64,000 nucleotides of DNA. Origin: Icerya purchasi. Lineage: Eukaryota; Arthropoda; Insecta; Hemiptera; Monophlebidae. The stretch covers positions 17,915,443 to 17,979,442 of the forward strand of contig CM077116.1 in NCBI GenBank assembly GCA_039619475.1, given 5' to 3'. The notes below the pieces were generated by a model. The model searched no databases and was not told the origin of the DNA. It was given only the letters and a program-made list of their open reading frames with translations. Made by a program: the position numbers and the translations under genes. Below, piece after piece: positions 23,831-36,000 of this stretch (the stretch's first letter is position 1; each line of letters starts with the position of its first letter).

Positions 23831-25423
23831 GTAGCATAATTGTTTGATTTTATGAAAGGACTCCTGCATTTTAGTTTATATTTTGAATTTCAGCTTTATA
23901 GGTTTATCAGGTGATGAGTTACGATTTTTTAAGTGATTTTTGAGATCGTTTTATGTACCATATTATATATTCTTGACGGTTTTTGGGGTTTTTTTCCGCC
24001 CAGGATAATCGGTAATTTTTAAGTTATAGATCGTTTTAAAGAGAATTTTAATTGTGATTTATGTTCCAAATTTGAAGTTTATAAGTCAAGCTGTTCGTGA
24101 GTTATTGATTTTTATTTGATATTTTTGTCATTTGTGTACCATCTTACTAGGATTCCGTAAGTTATTACGGAATCCTAATAAACGAATCAAAAATATCGAA
24201 ACAAAAAGTTCATTTTTTATTTTTTTTTGTATTAATTTTATATTTAAATAAGAAAAAAAAAATGTTTTTTAATAGCTACAACACAAAAAAAGAAAAAGAA
24301 AATCGGTTAATAAACAAAGGAGGACTTTGCCTATTTATATACAGATGTTAAATGTTTTGTGTATTTATATATTTGTTTGTGAAAGTGAATTGCTGAGAAT
24401 ATGTTGTGTACATTTTAAAAACCCCCTTATGTGTACTATACCCTTATTACATTTTGCAGTGATTTAGTCGGAAATTTTTTCCGATTGGTTGGAAAACCGC
24501 TAATCTCAGGTAAAATTACCAGACGCTTTTAATTTGTTTTTATAACGAATAAACCGATAGATAAAGCTGACGACGACCCTATATACCTAAAATCTATTTT
24601 TTCTAATAAAAAACGCATCGAAATATACTCATAAAAATCAATGTGCGCAGTCATTGATAACATTTCTCAAAGAGAATTCGAAGGACCCCTACATTATTGT
24701 TGCGTTCAGTATTGAAAAGCAAAGTTATATGGAAAGAGGTTTTAAGTTCATAAATGTGTTCATAATAAAGAGCTCGTTCGTCCATGTACTTTTTTTTATT
24801 ATAAGAAACATTTCAGCATCGAATTTATTTAAACAATTCAATAAGTTTTTGAGATATTGAAAAAAAAATGTTTTTTGAGGTAAACATCAAGGGAAGATTT
24901 AAGGGTTAAGAATTTACATATAACACCTGCAAAAAACATTCTACCTGTAAATAAAAGAGAACAATTTACTGTCAATCTAATAATGATTAAGGACTAGGGG
25001 AGTTAACCCTACTATATACGGGTGCTAATATGTATTCGTTTTTAATTTATTATTTAAATGAATCGTTCAAAAGTTATTTAGTGAATGACGTTCTGTATCA
25101 CACTAGAATAATGAAATAACTTTAGGAGTTCCACGCCATTAGAAAGGTTTTTTCTCTGAAAATCGCGAAACACATAGACTTTAATGTTTCATTTTGTTCA
25201 TAACAGTGCAATTTATAACCCAATCCAGCTGATTCATTAAAGTACGCGTGAAAAAAAAATGAAAGAATAACACATTTACCCCTAAAAAATAGGGATGGTA
25301 ATCCTTTGGCATAGAAGTTGTGCCTATATAAGCGCCTTTTTATAAGAAACAATTTGACGTTTATTTCATTTCAAAATTCCAAATATTTTTTGAGATATTA
25401 AAAAAAAACTCTTTTGGGAGGTG
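23831..25423. other. DGCR6 intron 1, right part of complex repeat
   Basis: AT-rich DNA between the satellite cluster and the right inverted repeat. Apart from the palindrome at 24148 and the segment matching 22080-22280, I see no gene. Confidence 0.4.
24148..24177. repeat. Perfect 13-bp palindrome with 4-nt loop
   Basis: TAGGATTCCGTAA, loop GTTA, then TTACGGAATCCTA. This could be a stem-loop or the fused ends of a small DNA element. Confidence 0.8.
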
Positions 25424-25542
25424 AACTTTAAGAGCGCTTTTCACTCAGTTAGCGCTTTAAAAAAAAATACGTTTCTAATATTTTTTTAAATGCTACAACA
25501 TATTATAAAATGAAAGAAATCTACGAGGTACACCTGTGGTAC
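25424..25542 (-). repeat. Right member of the inverted repeat pair
   Basis: Reverse-complement partner of 21262-21390 (GGTACACCTGTGG at 25528-25540, CTACAACATATTATAAAATG at 25492-25511). It marks the right limit of the 21.2-25.5 kb complex repeat block. Confidence 0.6.
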
Positions 25543-26164
25543 CTTCTTTGTAAGTATATTTAAGAATAGAATAATCGGTGGATTATAATTATTTAGATAA
25601 TTCATTTTTTTTTTTTTAACAGAAAATATGAATTTAACAAAACTTAACTAATTTGAGCATACAAATAAATTTAACTTGAACTCTGAACTAGCGAAAGCCA
25701 CATAAGCCTTTACCTACATAACATTCGGTTAGGGAGTTTTCCTTGCTTCTTCATACTTGCTACATTGGAACATGTATTTATGTTTATAGTACAAAAATCT
25801 AGTTTATAAAAATGTTACGCAAATGAGTAACGAGTGAAAATCAATTAGTATTAATGTGGAAGGAAATCTGAAAAATTTTACGTCTGAATACCGCGCTATC
25901 TCTACATAAGTTCGCGTATTTTGTTTTTTTTTTTTTTATTTTTTAAATAGTAACTGTTTTATAAAAATTAGGAAATCTATTTATTTTGATCTGCATTTAT
26001 TAGTGTGCATGTGGCTAAAACTAATAATATTACTTTGCCACTGGCCTTTATATATACTTCTTGTTTTCGTTAGAAAAATTATTTAACTCTTTCAAACGAT
26101 ATAATCTGGTACAATATAAATATGACGTACGTAATGTAAAAATTTGTTATTCATTGAATTATAG

Positions 26165-26325
26165 TCGTATGCAACAGAGAATTCCAAATGGACTGGTATC
26201 TTCACTAGCTGAATCATTAGTTGATAATACAGTGTACGGTATAGTTACTCATTTAATGGATATTCAGCATTACGCGGAAAAAAAATTATTTGCCAAGCGA
26301 TTAGTGCTGATGAGGAAGCACACAG
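26165..26325 (+). CDS. DGCR6: DGCR6/gonadal family protein, exon 2
   Basis: Acceptor TTATAG precedes 26165. The first base completes the split serine codon from exon 1 (AG|T), giving ELPSRMQQRIPNGLVSSLAE, then SLVDNTVYGIVTHLMDIQH and YAEKKLFAKRLVLMRKH. This is the most conserved part of the family: the motif pattern QQR--L-SLA-LLD-TVFEIV--LLEIQH-TEK-L--QR is met almost position for position. The exon ends CACACAG|GTATAC with one base of the next codon. Codon use and the fit of both splice phases make this a confident exon. It is isolated in introns of 8.7 and 5.5 kb, both filled with repeats. Confidence 0.9.
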
Positions 26326-27625
26326 GTATACAGTGTAATAATATAATAAATATTTATGCAGTATTATTAATATTATAGATGGTTTTAGTTTGTAAATATT
26401 GTAATAAATCTAAAACGGGGTGCTTGTGGATTTGAAGTTTTTAATTTTTTAAACTAACATTTACGGAAACTGTATAATTATAAACTAAAATTTATGCTGT
26501 CGGTTGTTTGGAAACATCATGGTTTGAGGCAAAAACTGTTACAATTCGCGGCAGATTGTTTATGGAAGTAAATAATTCACCTTTGACGTTAAGCGATTTT
26601 TCTCTCGCATAAACTGAACGAGTTTAAAGTTAAGTAGTGTGAAATTCACTCTCACTATGAAGATAGAGTGAGCAGTGAACAATACTCGTATATCGGTTGA
26701 AGAAAGCTTCGAAAAATCTTCGTTGAAGCTTTTTTGTTTGAAAGGAAGATAAGAAAGCATGCGAGTCTATTTTTAATTAAAAATAAAATTAAAATAACGC
26801 ATGATTTTATTAACGTTGTATATTTCGTCGCGATAACCTAGTTTGCTAGAGCACTCGATTTTCGTGACAGAAGTCTTGAGTTCGATAGGCACCGACAGAT
26901 ATTACAAAAATAAATAATTAAATTAACCACTAATAGTCACGTAGAAGGCAATGGAAAACTATCACGTATACCATCATATGCGCGCTAATTGATGTAGCAG
27001 AGGCACATACGGGACTGCATTTGTGTGACGATAAATCGATCGTTTGAAATCAGTTCCAAGTGTAGTTTTTTGCATGTATACCGGTATTGCATATAACAAT
27101 TGTTTAGTATACTATGCCTTTGTTCGTACAGCTAGAATGTACGAGTAGGTAATCGCCGACGTTTAGAAGCTGAGTATGGGACTATAATACCAAATTATTT
27201 TGACCTATAGTTCATATCGGACCATGGAATATTTAAGGATTATCTAAAAATATTTAAAATTTCAGATTCAGATAGATGTATCAGATGTAATTTGCAAAAT
27301 AATATAGGACACACTTTACGAGCATGCAATAGCAATAATATGTGTATAATATTTAATAGTAGCAGAGATGAATTTTGTTAAGGAATTTAATAAATTCGCA
27401 GTTAATGAAATATCGTAAAAATAGTATGTACATTTATATCGAAAGTTCCAAGTAGGTATTAAGTGCATATTCTAAATAGATAAGTATAATTATTGCAAAA
27501 AAGAATTAATCTGTCACTAAAATTTATTTTACTTCAAAGGCAAGTGAATATTAGGCGATTTATGGAGCGATACCAGATGCATTTATTAACTCGACTTTAT
27601 TTAATGGATTATATTTTTAAACATG
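26326..27625. other. DGCR6 intron 2, left part
   Basis: Nothing coding recognised apart from the SINE-like patch at 26826. The open frame 26560-26760 (minus) is AT-biased and unremarkable. Confidence 0.4.
26826..26925 (+). repeat. tRNA-derived SINE-like element
   Basis: ACCTAGTTTGCTAGAGCACT resembles a tRNA D-arm/A-box region, and TTGAGTTCGATAGGCACC a T-arm/B-box. It is followed by an A-rich tail (ACAAAAATAAATAATTAA). It differs in sequence from the minus-strand SINE family and would be a second, forward-oriented type. Confidence 0.4.
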
Positions 27626-28520
27626 TTTTTTTTTTTTCACACCGCCCCGGTCTTTTGGCCACTATTGATGTTGCTACCGTTTATTATTAGTTTATTTTTA
27701 CTTTACATAGCGGAGCCTTCTAATTTAGAATAGTTACTTATAATAATTTATCCATCTATATACTTAGATTATTTTTAAGGTTTATTACTTATCTCCATTG
27801 AAGCAATGTCGACATCATTGATACCCCTACCTTACACCACGCACGTAGGTCAGGTGAGGAGAGCGAAAAACATCAGTTTATACTGGTTAACCTTATTTAT
27901 GTAAGTACAGTGCTTATTACTTAGCTACACTGCGATTATTATTGGTACCCCTACCCTACACCATGTGTCTGGGTCAGGTAAGAAGAGCCTGCTTATACTA
28001 TTACTAATCAACAGCTCTGATATATTCATCATCGTTAGCTACGATTTAGTGCATCTCGACATCATGTTCTTCTTAGTCTTCTCTGTGGATTTCCTGGAAG
28101 ATATATTGGTGCTACATGCTGGACATGATGTTATCACTAGTTAACAGTTTCTCGAAGAATTTTCTATACTGCATAGCGTAATATTCTTGAACAATGGAAT
28201 ATGAAGATCGTTGCGCAGCGTGCTATTTGAAACGAAGTAAGGAGCTCCAACTATTATACGGTGGATCTTAGACTGCAACTGTTGAATTTTATTAATATTA
28301 CTTTTAGTTGACGACCCATAAACTTCTATACTGTACTTCCATAATATAGGAGCTATAACCGTTAGGTATATGAGACGTTTGTAGGATAGCCTCACAGCGG
28401 ATGATCGTGTACTAATAATACTTTTTAATATAGCCATTCTTATAAGGATCTTGTACCTCACGTGTGTTATATGCGGCTTCCATGTGAGACACCGGTCTAT
28501 GATCATGTTAAGAAAATAAT
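27626..28520 (-). mobile_element. Jockey-type LINE 3' end, 5' truncated
   Basis: The minus-strand frame 28141-28506 encodes the C-terminal part of a jockey-like ORF2: LTWKPHITHVRYK (compare LTW--HI), LIYLTVIAPILWKYSIEVYG (compare I-KP---YG--LWG), SKSNINKIQQLQSKIHRIIVGAPYFVSN and LRNDLHIPL. The 3' UTR runs from 28140 down to a poly(A) tail seen as T's at 27627-27638. Inside the UTR are two copies of a roughly 130-bp unit (GATACCCCTACCTTACACCA at 27820 and GGTACCCCTACCCTACACCA at 27949). No RT catalytic motifs are present, so it is a truncated insertion in intron 2. Confidence 0.8.
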
Positions 28521-31449
28521 TTTCATGTTTTATTTGTTTTTTAAAATTTTATCTTTGTTTCAATCGGCTTCGTTTTATGTTTGAGTCAAATTCAAAAGTT
28601 GTTTTAAAGACTGAAAATCACAATTAAATTATCGATGAGTTTGAATACATATATGTATATAAAATTATGAAAAAATATTGTTTTCTTCAACTAATAAATC
28701 TTTTTAAGATAGTAACGAAATAGAATATCAGAATTACGTGTGCAATTTTTAACGGACAATGTAGAATTGCATCCGGTTAACTAGTAAATTTTATAAAAAT
28801 GTACAGTAAACATTATCGTTTCTGTGCATTACAATTCAACAATGAAAAATGGCCTGAGAAGTTACTAGAACATCAACCGCCCCGGAATGATCTGCTTATT
28901 TGCCGGGGAACATTTTTTTCCATCATTTATGCACAATCTCGTTTGAAATAAATTAATGTATTTCGTAAATAAGTAGCCAAATATGTATGTATATTTTTTT
29001 TTTTCGTTGGATCATTTTTGATACCTGAAATCAATACTTTTTTTCCGCTATGTTACCGGTATCATTTTTTGCGTAGATATTTGTATCATTTGGGTACTAA
29101 TATGAACAGAACATTCAAATGATAATGCTCTAGAAATGCAAGGAAATTGTACATACTTTAAATATAAAAATAAGTTTGTAAGAGATTTTATTATGTTTAT
29201 CATTATCGGTCATCATTATTCGTTTCCGTAAAAATCGAACTGAAGTATATGGTCCGCCATTTAAGATACCTACTTGTTCGCAATGTATTTAGTTAATTTG
29301 GTCATTTAGTAGGACTTCTGCAGATTTTTATTTTACATAATTTTTAGATATTAAGAGTTAAATGTTGTTTATTAGTTTTATTCGTAACAGGTTTTTTCAC
29401 ATTTTTTAATTTTTTTTGTTTTTCCAATAATGTATCATTTTAGTTAGTTCAATAAACACTTTTAGTAGGTTAAAAAGAGACATTCTAGACTGGCGTTATA
29501 ACTCTAATAATAAAGTACAAAAATAGTGGCACATACAAGACAATTCTCGATTATTTTTCCGAATTATCTTTTTGCCGTTTGTGCGTCAAACTTTTTGAAT
29601 GTAATATATTTCCTGAAATAGTCTGCCGTAATTCCGTCAAAAAAATTAATTTTATGGGCTTAATTTGGGTGATTAAAAGTGTAATTTCAAATTGAGAAAA
29701 ACGCAGTAAACATTGGTATTTAGTATAGGTCTAGCAATGTAGCTGGAAAATATTTGATCCCTCTCTATGACTTATTTGAACTAAAAACAGGAAAAGAAAC
29801 TTCGTCTTTACCACTACACGAATAACAAAATTCGCGTTAAATATAATGTTCGCGAAAATATTTAATGTCAAACCAACCGATGTGTATATCAGATAAGTTT
29901 TTAGTAAAACCGCGAAAGTTAGACTTTAGGTTATAGAAACAGTTTTTGTTTGTGTAAAATTTTATAATCTATCATCATAGTAACTTATCACCTCTGCGAA
30001 GATTTTTGTGCAAGTAGATGCATTTCATTTTCGAAAGATTACGATAGACAATAAAGTGGATTATGTAATAAAATTGAAAATTTAAAAGCAAAAAATAGCT
30101 TACGCTCGGGCATACTTGTGATATATAGCTCATTTTTTGTCGTTGATAAAGTATTATTTCTATTCTCTCATAGATAATTTTTTATCATTTTCAAAAATTT
30201 ACATTTTAGAAAAAATGTTTTACTTTTGACGAATGCTTTGGTTTTCTCCGTAATTTATTATAATTTGGAAAATTTAACTTTAACAACAATATTTCATTAG
30301 TGAAAAATGAATATTAACGTCCGACTGAGACGGTATTTTAACGTTATGAAGTTGTCGTTTGTGATCTATGTTCATTATTTTATTGCCCCTAATGAGACAC
30401 GGTTCACAACATCAGCTAAATTCTATTGTATGTTCTACTAAACTTCAATCTGTAAGGTTTACCCGTACCACAATTCAATTCTTTAAAATTTATCGGAAAG
30501 TTTTTTTTTAGTCTTTCACAGCGGGTATGAGATTATGTAAGCGAGAAAAACATAATTTCTTATTTCTGAACAGAAATTTATCGTTCTTCTAGATTTAATT
30601 GCATTCTTTTTTAATTTTTATTTCTGTTAATTAATGCTTAAAATTTTTAACATAATCTTTATGGTTCTTTATAATTACTCTTTTTATCCCTCTAAAAAAT
30701 TATTAATTGCATAACGGCGTCATTTTTGTTTTTAACAACTCATTTCAGATTCCGCATTCCTGATATATGCAGAGTGTTGAATTCCCCACACCGGTTTTTG
30801 TGTAAAAATGATATTAATACGATATAATAAAGATTTACTTGGACCGATTCTACGAGTTTTATTTAGATATAGAAATAATTTCGAATTCGTGAGCGAATAT
30901 CGTAATCTGTTCCGGTTTGCCAAACATTTATTTAAAAATTCTACTAATCGTGATTTACGATCTTCTTTTGCATTATATCGAATAAAAACAAAAGAAACAA
31001 TAAAAAGAATAGAAAATAAAAAAAAAAAAAATATAAAACCGCAATTTGAAATTTTATCATAGTTGTCGGACAGTAAAAAAATTGTTCATTACACATGTTC
31101 GATAGAATCGACGGAATTATTGTGAGTTTTGTTACCAAAATTCTTTCTTCCGTCGTTTATGCTATCTTTTCAGCGGAATGTGACCAGTGTTCTACTTTGA
31201 CCTATGGTACGTCGGCTGTTTTAATAGATAAACTTCTTAACTTTAGATATAAACATATTGTATTGAAAAAATTATTTTGTACACGCGAGCTTAGATACCC
31301 AGTTCGTTGGGTTTGTGATTACTGTAATAGCCATAAACAACCGGGTGGTAGTTTTATACCAGCGTAAGCTACGAATTTAAAAAATAAATGTTATCGGTTT
31401 TTTAAACTAGAAGGAAAAATAATAAAAATCGCGTCCTTTTATTTATTTA
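28521..31449. other. DGCR6 intron 2, right part
   Basis: AT-rich, no feature recognised. The overlapping open frames at 30732-31367 on both strands lack conserved patterns; that at 31095-31367 is cysteine-containing but unassigned. Confidence 0.4.
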
Positions 31450-31597
31450 TTTATTTTTTTCGGACTCGCTGACTATGAACATTAACCCAACGCGAGTGAA
31501 ATTTCTAGAAGTATCAATGATGCGGCAGCCAGATTCAACCAGGCGTCCCATCTGAACGAACATCTATGCCTCATCAACTAAGCCACGATTTAACGTG
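31450..31597 (-). repeat. tRNA-derived SINE, copy 2
   Basis: Minus-strand copy of the family seen at 3030 and 45259: poly(A) as T's at 31453-31460, then GAACATTAACCCAACGCGAG, a TTTCTAGAAGTATCAATG block, the B-box complement CAGATTCAACC, and the A-box complement CATCAACTAAGCCACG. Confidence 0.55.
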
Positions 31598-31806
31598 TAT
31601 AATCGAACAATTTGCAGTTTCATAAAAACTGGGTTTTGATACGATATTTAATGTTTGATAATTTTAAATCAATTAATAATATTGATTTAGATAAAATTAG
31701 TTTACGATTCATCATATCAATTATATTCTTAAACGGTTATTTTTATTAATCGCTTCTTTTGTTGATTTGTATATATTATTTTGTTTTTTATTTTTTTTTA
31801 TTTTAG

Positions 31807-31940
31807 CTGTGTGTAATAAAATTAAGAAATTTTCTATGCCCGACGCGAGTCGAAAAAAATTGTTAAAGGAATTGCATGAAAAATATAGGATGAAATATAT
31901 TGAATTTGATAAGACCGTACTTAAGGCATTAGATGAAAAG
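31807..31940 (+). CDS. DGCR6: DGCR6/gonadal family protein, exon 3
   Basis: Acceptor TTATTTTAG ends at 31806. The exon's first two bases complete the codon left by exon 2 (G|CT, Ala). It reads AVCNKIKKFSMPDASRKKLL, then KELHEKYRMKYIEFDKTVLKALDEK, and stops in phase 0 at AAG|GTATGT. This is a charged helical segment corresponding to the middle of DGCR6, where sequence conservation is low; the pattern of a final V--LD-K before the next exon agrees with the family. The region is about ten residues shorter than in the human protein. The assignment rests on splice-phase agreement and position between two well-conserved exons. Confidence 0.75.
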
Positions 31941-32856
31941 GTATGTTGTGATTTATGTTTAATTTTTATTAATATTGTTGTTATTCAGTTTGTTTGTGTA
32001 ATATTTATTTTTTTTTGTGATATTAATCTTTTGATTTGTTTCGCAAAACGGTAAATTATCGGTGTAGGCGTATACATGTCTCGATATTGTTATAAAACGG
32101 GGCGATCTTCTCGACAATTAAACTCCCCGAATTCGAGTCCCGAATGTTTTGAATTCAAGTTTTTCTTGCGTCTATCTAATCTGAAGTCGGGTATTACTAA
32201 AAAAAAAAAAAAAAATCCAAGTTAAGGTAGGTTTTAAGAGAAAACAATTATTCCGTTTTCGCATCTTCGGTACCATTTATACTTTGTACATTATGAATAG
32301 GGATTAACTAGAGAATTTTCAGTTCTAATTATCAATACTGATTTTATTGCTTTATTCGCTAATGTTTTTATTTGTTTTTATTTTTTGCCATAATAAAATC
32401 TTGTTATTTCAAATGGGAGGTGGCGTATGCCGTCCAATTAGCATTATTATTTACTGATCGTTGTTAAGATTTTTAAGTGTTTTAAATTTGAAATTGATTT
32501 GTTTCGATGTTACGTCAAATAATATTTAACGATAAGCAGTTTAGGCTATAATTTCAGTAATAGAATTTCCGTAATTATCTTTCAATAAAAAAAATTGTTA
32601 ATTTATTGGGAAGGTCAGTTTATGAATTTTTCCGAGTAGCGATAAAATTTTACAGGTTATTGCCGTCATAAAATATGTTTAATGTTGTGGCGGCAGTTTA
32701 ACCGCGTGTGCCATTCGTGAAGTTTTTGTCGTAACGGATTTTTTTCTTTTTTAAATCAGTTTATAACTAATAGGCATGCTTCGCGTAAAAAAAAAAAAAA
32801 AAAAGATATATTTTTACTTCGGTAATTATAATTTTAACTTTTCATTTCGGCAATAG
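31941..32856. other. DGCR6 intron 3
   Basis: Contains a possible SINE relic at 32083-32212 and two poly-A runs (32199-32215, 32787-32803). Ends with acceptor CAATAG. Confidence 0.5.
32083..32212 (+). repeat. Possible tRNA-derived SINE with poly(A)
   Basis: CCCGAATTCGAGTCCCG (32127-32143) looks like a tRNA T-arm. The segment ends in an uninterrupted run of A's at 32199. The A-box side is weak. Confidence 0.3.
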
Positions 32857-33015
32857 AAACGAGAACAACAAGGTATATTGGTTATGGCGGAAGTTCCGGG
32901 TTTCGAAGTTACTGATGATCGGAAGAAAATTCAAATTCAAGTTAATCTAATAAAATTCATATTACGTATAGGTGAAATGGTGGGCAACAACGGAGGAACA
33001 GTAGACGAGCAATAA
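32857..33015 (+). CDS. DGCR6: DGCR6/gonadal family protein, terminal exon 4
   Basis: The exon starts in phase 0 after CAATAG and encodes 52 residues then TAA (33013-33015). It begins KREQQGILVMAEVPGFEVTD and continues DRKKIQIQVNLIKFILRIGE before a short polar tail ending TVDEQ. The arrangement DQQ-TLE-A-VPGFYVT and then a run of Q/L-NLL-FI-R is the conserved C-terminal block of DGCR6 and gonadal, so this settles the identity of the gene. A polyadenylation signal AATAAA lies at 33204-33209, about 190 bases after the stop. The full gene spans 15.6 kb. I see no frameshift or stop in any exon, so it appears functional. Confidence 0.9.
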   Translation, partial: KREQQGILVMAEVPGFEVTDDRKKIQIQVNLIKFILRIGEMVGNNGGTVDEQ

Positions 33016-36000
33016 TTGTATTATGATTTTATTGTTTAAAGTGAGTTTTTATTTTTCGTTTGTTTCCCCCACTCCTTTTTTTTTTTTCTTCATTTTTCCT
33101 TTACGACAAAGCTGGTGTATTCCAGTTTAAAAATTTGTATTAAAGAAAACTATCAGCATTTTATTTTATTTTTTAAAAATAAATATATCTTGAATATGCT
33201 GTGAATAAAAAGCGTGCTGTTTATAAAAGAAATAAATTAAATGAAAATTCCATAGTAATGTGTATATTAAAAAAAAAAGGAAGAAAAGGAAAGCTGTGTG
33301 CATATCCGTGTTGTTGCATGGTAAAATAAAATATTTTTCACGTTATTTTGAAACTGAAGTTTTATATTTTTTAAAAAATCTAAAAGTTACAAGTTTTATT
33401 AGATTTATTATTTCTTTTAGGTATGATGACCCAACTGTCTAACATTTAGGATAATCCGTATTCTGGTAGACTCGTTTTTAAAAATTATAGAAAAGAAAAA
33501 AGGAAAATTATTGTATATTACAAATATATAGTTAAACAAAAAGTGGGCGGGAGGATTGAAAAAAACCTAATTTTATTGCGGTAAGACAAAAAATTGCATT
33601 TGCGCGTGTAAGGCACGTAATTAAGACGTTCGGGTTGTATTTGAAAGGGTTGAAAAATTGTTGCGATAAATTATTTATAGGGCGTGCGACCGGTATTTCA
33701 GATATTTCAAGTTCGAGCCGATTAAGCGTCAACAGAAATAAAAGTCGATTTTTTAAAAGCACCTGCACGCAATATTAATTTGTCGGATGGATTTTTATTA
33801 TTTTTCGTAATATTAAACGGTATTAAAACGGCTTGTCGAATTAATAAATTATTTACACTTCTTCGGCAGTGGGGATTATTCGAGTAGGAAAAAAAGAAGT
33901 AGGGAAGTTTATCATATTGTTTTCGGACACTGGTTTCGAAGGCCAAATATATCGTACTGAAAGCGTATAGAATAGTGATCCCATAATTGAACGAAAATAT
34001 GATGTATCCTTATGGAAATATGAAATAGTAATCGATAAAGAATTTATAAGAATAAAAAAAAAACCCGTAATTAATGTTAAAATTTTCCTCCAGATTACCG
34101 GCATCCGAGAGTTAGTCGGCAGAAGTTGAAGTTAGCAATACAATAAGCGCGAGCAAACCGTATCAAATGCGGGAAATGTAAATGCATCCCCATCAAATGA
34201 TGTAACGACAACAGGTTGCCAGCGATATTTATGAAATATCGGGTAAATTGAAAATTCACGTGGAACCAAATGATAAAACGCTCGCGTTGATGATATTTAC
34301 GCGAATGACTGTTCCGAGTATACGTAAACTATTTTTTTTACACAGATTAGCGGATTAACAATCACATAGAAATAAGCGTAATATTTTTACATTTCTTAAA
34401 TATATCGCGTACGTATGCATTGTTCAATAAAATGTGTTATTTAACAAACCAATATCAAAAGTGTTTTATGTATTAATCATTTTTTCCCCCCAGCAATCGT
34501 TATTTTATCGTGAAAAAGTATACGATGCACAGTAATCTGACATACAGCTCGGTTGCTTAAATTTTTTGTCTTATTTTTTGCATAAGATTTTTTGGCTTTT
34601 ATTTATATTTTGAATGCAAACGTGGTGTAAGCATTTTTTCATTTTATTATTTATTAATGATATTCTAAGTAGAAGGAGGAGAGTACATCACAAAAACACT
34701 AGAAACAAGAGACACCAACATAATCTAATAGGTTTACTAAGGGAAAAGTTACAGAAATATCGGTTCAGTTAACAATTATCGGCCACTATCGAATTCTTGC
34801 AGTTGCTATTTATTTATTCGGACATTAACGCATACGACCTTATAGGCTGAACGTATTTCTTATAGTTCCTCCCGGTAATCATCGGTTAAAAAAAAATATT
34901 ATTCTACGTTTGCATGTTTAAAAAAAAAAAAAGTAACAAAACTATTTGGAAAGCGCATTGGTATTCGGATCAACAGTTTATTGGAAACAGCTTGCTTTTG
35001 GGTATTTTAAAAATTCGATAATTAGGTCTTGCGAAATTAATATATTAGTATCTTCTGGAGTTTCGAGAAGGTTATTTTTGGACTAGCTCAGTTGCGAATT
35101 CGATTTATTTTTAGATATTTAAAAAAGTAAAAATACAGTGTTTGGCACACGTTATTAAATGTATAATTGTGAATACATCGGCGAAGAAGGTTATTTGAAA
35201 ACTAGCAGTGAATTTAGTTGCCCCGCTAACATGTATCTGATGAATTCGTTTTTTTCCTTAATCAGTGGATATAACAAGAATTTGCGTACAGAAACGATAG
35301 TACCTGAAAAAAGTATTTACAAAACAATGTATACATAAACTCTAAGTATTGTAATTTTTCTAAATTCCGTTTTACGCTGAAATCTAGCAAAATTTAATTT
35401 TAACGGATCGGATTATTACAGTTTGAAATTACATATTAATTCGACTAGATTCAAATTTGTTATCAAAAAAATTTTATACTTTTTAAATTCGATTTAGCTA
35501 TAACAAAAATTTGTTAATTGAAGAGGACAATTAGGGGAAGGTGCGAAGAGAAAGGATAGTATAGCAAAGATGTGTAAACGAATAATAGAGACGATAGCGG
35601 AATGGCGATGCGAAGGAAAATCGTAAAACCGAAGTCGGGAAGAAGTAGATGGAAAGTCGGTTATCAGACCAGCGTGTTTTCGATGCGGTCTTCGGATGAA
35701 TTTCGGACAGTCTTAAATCAGTCATCGCAAGTATCTGCAGCCGTTCTTTTAGGAAAATTATTTCTTTTTTGTTCGCATTGCGGTTATTTTTCTAATACTG
35801 TTATATTAAAAAGGCAATGAAATATTTGCACCCTATCAGAACTTATACGTTACATCAAGTACTTCAAGCTTGCAAATCTTTCGCCTCACGGGAAGGTCAC
35901 TGAATCATAGGAACATCACGTAGGTTGTTCGAGTGTGATGAGAATTTCCTTAAGATCTATGAACCCGAAAATCCGTGTTCAGCGTTTTTCCGGCAAAGAG

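Noticed and set aside
31095..31367. A 90-codon Cys-containing frame in DGCR6 intron 2
   Set aside because: No splice sites or family pattern support it, and neighbouring frames on the other strand are just as long.
33532..34104. Three overlapping minus-strand frames downstream of DGCR6
   Set aside because: They are in different frames, lack any recognisable motif, and have composition like random AT-rich DNA.
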